NCBI GenBank assembly: GCA_028875955.1
Contig: JAGWTX010000130.1
Location: forward strand, 1-6,912
Direction of reading: 5' to 3'
DNA length: 6,912 nucleotides
Origin: Bacteroidota bacterium
Lineage (GTDB): Bacteria > Bacteroidota > Bacteroidia > Chitinophagales > Chitinophagaceae
In this document: piece by piece, positions 1 through 4,015 of the stretch
How positions within the stretch are numbered: position 1 is the first letter of the stretch
How the letters are laid out: every line of letters starts with the position of its first letter
Made by a program: the position numbers and the translations under genes
Notes under the pieces: model-generated
Seen by the model: the letters and a program-made list of their open reading frames with translations, nothing else
Told to the model about the DNA's origin: nothing
The model's database searches: none

Positions 1-170
1 AACGGGTATGACCCTTCATTGAAAAGCACCTGGCCCTTTTTGTAGGTATTACAGATCTTTTGAAAACTGATCTGGCTGATGTATTCCTCTTTAGCCTTGC
101 AAAAAACACTGTTGATCCGGTTGGGGCAGGATTCACAGCTGGCTGGATGGTTGACAAAGGAAGGGTTCAT
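1..170 (-). CDS. Crp/Fnr-family transcriptional regulator, N-terminal part
   Basis: Reading leftward from an ATG at 170-168, 56 complete codons are present before the window edge; an in-frame TAA lies just upstream, so this ATG is the first possible one. The peptide has the usual opening of Bacteroidota Crp/Fnr regulators: a cysteine cluster (C12, C15, C24, with C40 further on) in the context SCESCPNR...SVFC, then YKKGQVLFNEG (residues 43-53), which is the start of the cyclic-nucleotide-binding-type beta barrel. The DNA-binding helix-turn-helix would be encoded beyond the edge. Family knowledge: these proteins sense oxygen, nitric oxide, redox state or a small ligand and regulate transcription. 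The C-x2-C-x8-C spacing is reminiscent of E. coli Fnr but not identical, so Fe-S binding is only a possibility. The gene is divergent from the radical SAM gene and is cut by the window, not visibly broken. Confidence 0.82.
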   Translation of the reverse strand, partial: MNPSFVNHPASCESCPNRINSVFCKAKEEYISQISFQKICNTYKKGQVLFNEGSYP

Positions 171-177
171 GTGGTTG

Positions 178-185
178 TAAAATTA
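178..185 (-). promoter_or_regulatory. Candidate -7 element of the Crp/Fnr gene
   Basis: TAATTTTA followed by C lies 7 nt before the ATG on the minus strand. It matches the Bacteroidota -7 consensus TAnnTTTG except for the last base, and has the same TAnnTTTAC form seen before three other genes here. I see no clear TTG-type -33 element at the right distance. Confidence 0.35.
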
Positions 186-286
186 AACTTAATATTCCGA
201 TATCACCCATGGTCAGGGATAAGTATGGCTTTTTTAAGCTTATGTCCAACCGGAAATCACCTAATAGCTGGTAAGCTGAATAGTTT

Positions 287-294
287 TATTTTTA
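287..294 (+). promoter_or_regulatory. Candidate -7 element of the radical SAM gene
   Basis: TATTTTTA followed by C ends 6 nt before the ATG at 301. It fits TAnnTTTG with one mismatch. There is no Shine-Dalgarno sequence in the gap, so the transcript would have almost no leader. No convincing -33 box is visible. The surrounding 171-300 region is AT-rich and also holds an 8-bp palindrome TAAGCTTA at 235-242, whose TAAGCT half recurs at 272-277. Confidence 0.4.
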
Positions 295-300
295 CGGCAT

Positions 301-1332
301 ATGCCCTACTTTAATTTAAACGATTCCCTCAATTTTATATCCAAACTCAAAGTAAGAAAGGTTTGGAATGCAGTAAAAGTCTATGGCAGTTTCCAACTGA
401 GTAAACTTACCCGCAGACCCATACAATGGGGTTACCCTTTATCCATTTCCTTTGAACCGACCACTTCCTGCAATTTGCGTTGCCCGGAATGCCCCAGCGG
501 ACTCAGGGCATTTACCCGCCCTACGGGGATGTTGGAGAATAGTTTTTTCAAACAAACCATCGATGAAATACATCAGGAACTGATGTACCTGATCTTTTAT
601 TTTCAGGGAGAACCCTATCTGAATCCCGATTTTTTAACCATGGTGAAATATGCCCATGATAAGGGGATTTATACGGCCACTTCTACCAATGCCCATTATC
701 TCACCGATGAAAAAGCAAAACAAACGGTGGAAAGCGGACTGGACCGGCTGATTATTTCCATAGATGGTACTACCCAGGAAGTGTACCAGCAATACCGTGT
801 GGGAGGCAAATTGGAAAAAGTGCTGGAAGGTGCCAGAAATATCGTTAAGTGGAAAAAAGAACTCAACAGCAAAACACCCTTTGTTTTCTTTCAGTTTCTG
901 GTGGTGAAACCGAATGAACACCAGATTGCGGAAATCAAGGAAATCGGCAAAGAGATCGGTGTGGACCAGGTCCGGTTCAAAACGGCACAGGTATATGATT
1001 ATGAAAATGACCCCCATCAGCTTATTCCTGATAATCCCAAATACAGCCGGTATAAAAAAGACCGCGATGGCCGGATGACCGTAAAAAGCGGGCTAAAAAA
1101 CCATTGCTGGAAGCTTTGGCACGCCAATGTGATCACCTGGGACGGACTGGTGGTACCCTGCTGTTTTGACAAGGATGCCACTCATCAGTTGGGCAACCTG
1201 AAAACGCAAAGTTTTAAGGAATCCTGGCATAATGAAAATTACCGGCAGTTCCGAAGGGAATTGTTGCATAGCAGGAAGAATATTGATATCTGTTCAAACT
1301 GCAGCGAAGGGCTGTCTGTCTGGAAGTCCTGA
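301..1332 (+). CDS. Radical SAM protein with a SPASM/twitch-like C-terminal domain
   Basis: This 343-residue protein has the radical SAM signature C57-x3-C61-x2-C64 (TTSCNLRCPECPSG), which binds the catalytic [4Fe-4S] cluster that cleaves S-adenosylmethionine. The GEP motif at 103-105 and a strand reading IISIDG (151-156) fit the partial TIM barrel. The C-terminal part has C269, then G282-x4-C287 with C288 beside it, and finally C331-x2-C334. That is enough cysteine for one auxiliary cluster, as in twitch domains, rather than the two of a full SPASM domain. Such enzymes modify peptides, proteins or small molecules; the substrate cannot be read from the sequence, and no precursor-peptide gene is visible nearby. 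The start is the only well-placed ATG and lies directly after a -7-like element. The gene stands alone, divergent from the Crp/Fnr gene. It is probably cytoplasmic, as no signal peptide or membrane segment is seen. Confidence 0.9.
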   Translation: MPYFNLNDSLNFISKLKVRKVWNAVKVYGSFQLSKLTRRPIQWGYPLSISFEPTTSCNLRCPECPSGLRAFTRPTGMLENSFFKQTIDEIHQELMYLIFYFQGEPYLNPDFLTMVKYAHDKGIYTATSTNAHYLTDEKAKQTVESGLDRLIISIDGTTQEVYQQYRVGGKLEKVLEGARNIVKWKKELNSKTPFVFFQFLVVKPNEHQIAEIKEIGKEIGVDQVRFKTAQVYDYENDPHQLIPDNPKYSRYKKDRDGRMTVKSGLKNHCWKLWHANVITWDGLVVPCCFDKDATHQLGNLKTQSFKESWHNENYRQFRRELLHSRKNIDICSNCSEGLSVWKS

Positions 1333-1343
1333 TGGGCCGTCAG
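1329..1343. repeat. Short inverted repeat at the end of the radical SAM gene
   Basis: CTGATGGGCCGTCAG spans the TGA stop codon (1330-1332). It can form CTGAT/GTCAG arms (one T-G pair) around a 5-nt loop. It could help end transcription, but there is no following T-run, so a terminator call is weak. Confidence 0.25.
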
Positions 1344-1354
1344 TTCCCGTAAAA

Positions 1355-1376
1355 TTCAATTGAACGCAGTTTTCAA
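1355..1376. promoter_or_regulatory. Candidate MarR-type operator: three TTCAA/TTGAA half-sites
   Basis: A perfect 10-bp palindrome TTCAATTGAA (1355-1364) is followed, after 7 bp, by another TTCAA (1372-1376), so TTGAA-N7-TTCAA forms a second inverted pair. The array sits 10 bp upstream of the presumed -7 element of the MarR gene, where a bound repressor would block RNA polymerase. MarR-family dimers bind short palindromes and usually repress their own genes, so autoregulation is a reasonable inference. Confidence 0.4.
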
Positions 1377-1386
1377 CCGATATCCT

Positions 1387-1394
1387 TATTTTTA
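1387..1394 (+). promoter_or_regulatory. Candidate -7 element of the MarR gene
   Basis: TATTTTTA followed by C ends 4 nt before the ATG at 1399. It supports that ATG over an in-frame TTG at 1360, which lies upstream of the element and inside the putative operator. A TTG at 1360-1362 is 24 nt upstream of the box, slightly too far for a standard -33 element. Confidence 0.42.
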
Positions 1395-1398
1395 CAAA

Positions 1399-1848
1399 AT
1401 GGGTATAGAAAAAGATATACAGCAACAGGTATTCAGAAGCGAATACCAGAAAGCGGCTGTGAATATTATTTTCTCCTCGAACTGGATCACGGAAAAAATC
1501 AAACAATTACTGGAAGCAGAGGACATCACACCCCAGCAATACAATATTCTCAGAATCCTCCGCGGAAGTAAAAAACCCCTAAGCACCCTTCAGATTAGGG
1601 AAAGAATGCTGGATAAAATGAGCGATACCAGCCGGATCGTGGAAAGATTACAGCGAAAAGGACTGGTTGAAAAAAAGACCTGCTCAATAGATAAACGGCT
1701 GGTGGATATCGTGATTTCGCGCAAAGGCCTTTCCTTGCTGGACAAACTGGATGAAAAAAACCTGCAGATGGATCAGATCCTGAAAAGCCTGACACAGGAG
1801 GAAGCGATCCAGCTGAATGAACTCCTGGACAAACTCCGTACAAACTAA
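1399..1848 (+). CDS. MarR-family winged helix-turn-helix transcriptional regulator
   Basis: The 149-residue product has the size and order of MarR proteins: an N-terminal dimerisation helix (about 10-38), then TPQQYNILRIL (44-54), helix-turn-helix with recognition helix around SDTSRIVERLQRKGLV (75-90), a beta wing with the conserved D-x-R turn (IDKR, 97-100; VDIVISRKG, 102-110), and C-terminal helices ending in LNELLDKLRTN. The frame is open upstream to a TTG at 1360, but the ATG at 1399 is preferred: it follows a -7-like element by 4 nt, and the extra residues look nothing like the family. The protein would bind DNA as a dimer and usually release it on binding a phenolic, antibiotic-like or oxidising ligand; the ligand here is unknown. 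One cysteine (C95) sits in the wing. Likely targets are its own promoter and perhaps the hydrolase gene downstream, 85 bp away. Confidence 0.9.
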   Translation: MGIEKDIQQQVFRSEYQKAAVNIIFSSNWITEKIKQLLEAEDITPQQYNILRILRGSKKPLSTLQIRERMLDKMSDTSRIVERLQRKGLVEKKTCSIDKRLVDIVISRKGLSLLDKLDEKNLQMDQILKSLTQEEAIQLNELLDKLRTN

Positions 1849-1858
1849 TCCCCCTACT

Positions 1859-1895
1859 TGTGGATATGCCATTTTAACAAAGGAATTCATCCACA
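1859..1895. repeat. 7-bp inverted repeat between the MarR and hydrolase genes
   Basis: TGTGGAT (1859-1865) and ATCCACA (1889-1895) form a perfect 7-bp inverted repeat with a 23-nt spacer. It could be a weak hairpin at the end of the MarR transcript or a spaced protein-binding site. There is no T-run on the 3' side, so it is not a standard terminator. Confidence 0.3.
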
Positions 1896-1912
1896 TTCAG
1901 TCCATCCGTTTG

Positions 1913-1926
1913 AGATAAGTTTATCT
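1913..1926. promoter_or_regulatory. Candidate operator overlapping the hydrolase promoter
   Basis: AGATAA-GT-TTATCT is a 14-bp inverted repeat with perfect 6-bp arms, ending 7 bp before the ATG at 1934. Its right arm overlaps the presumed -7 element TATCTTCG. A protein bound here would occlude the promoter. The bound factor is unknown; the adjacent MarR protein is one candidate, although this sequence differs from the TTCAA half-sites upstream of the MarR gene. Confidence 0.35.
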
Positions 1927-1929
1927 TCG
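1922..1929 (+). promoter_or_regulatory. Candidate -7 element of the GHL10 hydrolase gene
   Basis: TATCTTCG ends 4 nt before the ATG at 1934 and matches TAnnTTTG with one mismatch. A TTTG at 1909-1912 is too close (9 nt) to serve as a -33 box. Confidence 0.4.
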
Positions 1930-1933
1930 TTAC

Positions 1934-3418
1934 ATGAAGTATCTGTCGGCATTCTGTTTATGGTTGATTGCGATGGGCCCTGTTACAAAGGCAAAAGCGC
2001 AATCCCTGGTACCCAATTATGAATTTCGGGGTGTATGGGTGGCAACCGTTGATAATATCGACTGGCCCAGCAAAAAAAACCTGTCTGTGGCCGAGCAGAA
2101 AGCCGAATTCATCCAACTCCTCGACATGCATCAACGCAATGGTATGAATGCTGTGATCGTTCAGGTAAGACCTGCCGGTGATGCTTTCTATCCTTCCAAA
2201 CTTGAACCCTGGAGTGAATTTTTAACGGGAAAACAGGGACTGCCCCCTTCACCTTTGTATGATCCCCTCGAATTCATGATTACCGAAACGCATAAACGGG
2301 GAATGGAATTTCATGCCTGGTTAAATCCCTACCGGGCAGTTTTTAACCTGCTTACCTCCTCCGTGTCTCCTTCACACCTGACCAAAACACATCCCGAATG
2401 GTTCCTGGTATATGGCAATAAGAAATATTTTAACCCCTCACTCCCTGAAGTCCGTGAACACCTGGGTAAAGTGGTAAGGGATCTTGTTACCAATTATGAT
2501 CTTGACGGCATTCATATGGACGACTATTTTTACCCTTATCGTATTGCAGGCAAGGAATTTCCCGATGAAAAATACTATCAGAAATATGGGAAGGGCATGA
2601 ACAAAGAGGACTGGCGCAGAAGCAACTGCGACAGTATTATTCTGCTGATTCACAACATCGTCCGATCTGTAAACCCCCATATCAAATTTGGCGTCAGTCC
2701 TTTCGGGGTATGGCGTAACAAAAGCCAGGACCCGATGGGTAGTGACACAAAAGCCGGACAAACCAATTATGACGACCTCTATGCCGATATTCTTTTATGG
2801 TTGCAAAAAGGATGGATCGATTATGTAGTACCGCAATTGTATTGGGAAAGGGGGCATAAACTGGCCGATTACGATGTTTTACTGGATTGGTGGAACCAGC
2901 ATACCTATGGCAAACATTTGTACATCGGTCTGGGGATCTATCGGGCAGGCAGTAACCCAGCCTGGAGAAACCCGAATGAGATCCCCAATCAGATCAAGGC
3001 ACTCAGGAATTACCATACCACGCAGGGAGCAGTGTATTTCAGCAGCAAAACCTTTGAAAAAAACCCAAATGGCTGGAGTGATAGCCTCAGAAACAATTAT
3101 TATCGTTTCCCCGCATTACCCCCACCCATGCCCTGGCTTGATAATTCCACGCCTACCGCACCCCTGTTTGAAAAACTGGCCGGCAATAAGGTGAAACTGG
3201 TCTATAAGGGGGATAAGAAGATCAAGGCATTTGGCATCGTCAGCCTGACCCTGAATACTGAAGTGAGATTTGAACTCGGACAATTACTATTGGTGGTGCC
3301 CGCCTCCAAAACAGCCGTGATCGATCTCAGTAATCTTCCGGATACCAAAAACAAAAGGATCTTTGCCGTATCGGTGGATTATGACAACAATACAAGCCCG
3401 ATGATCGAACTGAAATAG
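1934..3418 (+). CDS. Secreted GHL10-family glycoside hydrolase, DigH-like
   Basis: The 494-residue product begins with a signal peptide (hydrophobic residues about 4-16, cleavage probably AKA|Q after residue 22; no lipobox), so it should be exported to the periplasm or beyond. Residues 29-395 show the GHL10 pattern (family 10 glycosylhydrolase-like): FRGVWVATVDNIDWPS, NAVIVQVRPAGDAFYPS, EFHAWLNPYR, LDGIHMDDYFYP, KFGVSPFGVWR, YVVPQLYWERG, LYIGLGIYRAG and GAVYFSS. These read as the eight strands of a TIM barrel. D196/D197 after strand 4 and E305 after strand 6 are candidate catalytic acids (inference). Residues about 400-494 look like a small beta-sandwich appendage. Family knowledge: E. coli DigH cleaves peptide-free peptidoglycan glycan strands, so a cell-wall role is plausible, but other glycans cannot be excluded. 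The gene appears monocistronic, with its own promoter element, and converges on the SRPBCC gene. Confidence 0.9.
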   Translation: MKYLSAFCLWLIAMGPVTKAKAQSLVPNYEFRGVWVATVDNIDWPSKKNLSVAEQKAEFIQLLDMHQRNGMNAVIVQVRPAGDAFYPSKLEPWSEFLTGKQGLPPSPLYDPLEFMITETHKRGMEFHAWLNPYRAVFNLLTSSVSPSHLTKTHPEWFLVYGNKKYFNPSLPEVREHLGKVVRDLVTNYDLDGIHMDDYFYPYRIAGKEFPDEKYYQKYGKGMNKEDWRRSNCDSIILLIHNIVRSVNPHIKFGVSPFGVWRNKSQDPMGSDTKAGQTNYDDLYADILLWLQKGWIDYVVPQLYWERGHKLADYDVLLDWWNQHTYGKHLYIGLGIYRAGSNPAWRNPNEIPNQIKALRNYHTTQGAVYFSSKTFEKNPNGWSDSLRNNYYRFPALPPPMPWLDNSTPTAPLFEKLAGNKVKLVYKGDKKIKAFGIVSLTLNTEVRFELGQLLLVVPASKTAVIDLSNLPDTKNKRIFAVSVDYDNNTSPMIELK

Positions 3419-3424
3419 ATCAGC

Positions 3425-3898
3425 CTACCCATTCCATCTCCCAAACCTTTTTTCAACAGCGGAAAAACGGAAGTCAAAAATCTCGCGCAACTGTGCTGTC
3501 ACCATCAGCGTATTGGCGATGTCACCCAATATCCAGAGGGGTAGTTTATAATGCACGATATCCGTCATTTCCACACCTCCGGGGATCTCCTTAAAATGAT
3601 GCTGGTGGTGCCAAAGGGAGTAGGGGCCAAATCTTTGTTCATCTACAAAATATTGCTGGTCTTTGACATGGGTGATTTCTGTCATCCAATACAAAGGAAT
3701 CCCCAGAATGGGCTTCACGGTATATTCGATGATCTGACCGGGATACATCTTTTCCCCATGGTATTTTGAAATGATCTCAAAACCCAGTTTTGCGGGTGTG
3801 ATGTCTTTCAGGTTGGCTGGTTTGCTGAAGAAATCCCAGGCTTCCGAAAGGTTTATCGGGATCTTCTGTATCGTTTGTAAAGAATAGACTTTTGACAT
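3425..3898 (-). CDS. SRPBCC-fold (START/Bet v1-like) protein
   Basis: The 157-residue minus-strand product fits the single-domain SRPBCC family of hydrophobic-ligand-binding proteins. It opens with a strand (YSLQTIQKIPINLSEAWDFFSKPANL, of which residues 15-30 form the typical helix after strand 1), followed by DITPAKLGFEI, GQIIEYTVKPILGIPLYW, the family-typical FGPYSLWHHQH (90-100), GGVEMTDIVHYKLP (107-120), and a long C-terminal helix from about 125 to 153 that would line the pocket. There is no signal peptide or membrane segment, so it is probably cytoplasmic. The ligand is unknown, and whether it is an enzyme or a carrier cannot be decided. It converges on the hydrolase gene (6 bp between the stops) and diverges from the helicase gene. 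Unlike the other starts in the window, no TAnnTTTR element is obvious before its ATG. Confidence 0.85.
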   Translation of the reverse strand: MSKVYSLQTIQKIPINLSEAWDFFSKPANLKDITPAKLGFEIISKYHGEKMYPGQIIEYTVKPILGIPLYWMTEITHVKDQQYFVDEQRFGPYSLWHHQHHFKEIPGGVEMTDIVHYKLPLWILGDIANTLMVTAQLREIFDFRFSAVEKRFGRWNG

Positions 3899-3928
3899 CT
3901 CAGATTGGCTTTATCTCATAACAGACAT

Positions 3929-3948
3929 CCGGTAAAAAAGTTCACCGG
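3929..3948. repeat. Imperfect hairpin in the SRPBCC-helicase intergenic region
   Basis: CCGGTAAA (3929-3936) and TTCACCGG (3941-3948) pair over 8 positions with one A-C mismatch, leaving a 4-nt loop. It lies 30 bp upstream of the SRPBCC start and 67 bp upstream of the helicase start, so it could be a protein-binding site or a leader structure of the SRPBCC transcript. Nearby, GGATATCC (3985-3992) is a separate 8-bp palindrome on the helicase side. Confidence 0.25.
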
Positions 3949-4003
3949 CTATTGTATTCAGGCGCTGTAATCGGGTAAGAGCAGGGATATCCTGATGAGT
4001 GAT

Positions 4004-4011
4004 TATCTTTA
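4004..4011 (+). promoter_or_regulatory. Candidate -7 element of the helicase-nuclease gene
   Basis: TATCTTTA followed by C ends 4 nt before the ATG at 4016, the same layout as before the MarR and hydrolase genes. If it is the promoter, the alternative in-frame ATG at 3995 lies upstream of the transcript and cannot be the start. Confidence 0.42.
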
Positions 4012-4015
4012 CCTG

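Noticed and set aside
60..314. An 84-codon plus-strand frame at the left end
   Set aside because: It begins inside, and opposite to, the well-supported Crp/Fnr coding region and continues over the divergent promoters. Its translation resembles no protein family, whereas the minus strand gives a clear Crp/Fnr N-terminus.
634..1017. Minus-strand frame of 127 codons inside the radical SAM gene
   Set aside because: It lies wholly opposite a well-supported gene and its translation is not recognisable; the same applies to 2438-2761 opposite the hydrolase gene.
1360..1398. TTG at 1360 as start of the MarR gene, adding 13 residues
   Set aside because: The TTG lies inside the TTCAATTGAA palindrome and upstream of the presumed -7 element, and the added residues do not resemble MarR N-termini. 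The ATG at 1399 is a better start.
1859..1895. Two DnaA-box-like 9-mers as a replication origin
   Set aside because: Each differs from TTATCCACA by one base, single near-matches are expected by chance in a window of this size, and there is no cluster of boxes, AT-rich unwinding element or dnaA/dnaN gene.
2525..2533. TATTTTTAC inside the hydrolase gene
   Set aside because: It encodes the conserved YFYP part of the DDYFYP motif and no gene start follows, so it is background for the promoter motif.
3995..4015. ATG at 3995 as start of the helicase gene, adding 7 residues
   Set aside because: It lies upstream of the TATCTTTAC element that ends 4 nt before the ATG at 4016. It remains possible if that element is not the promoter.
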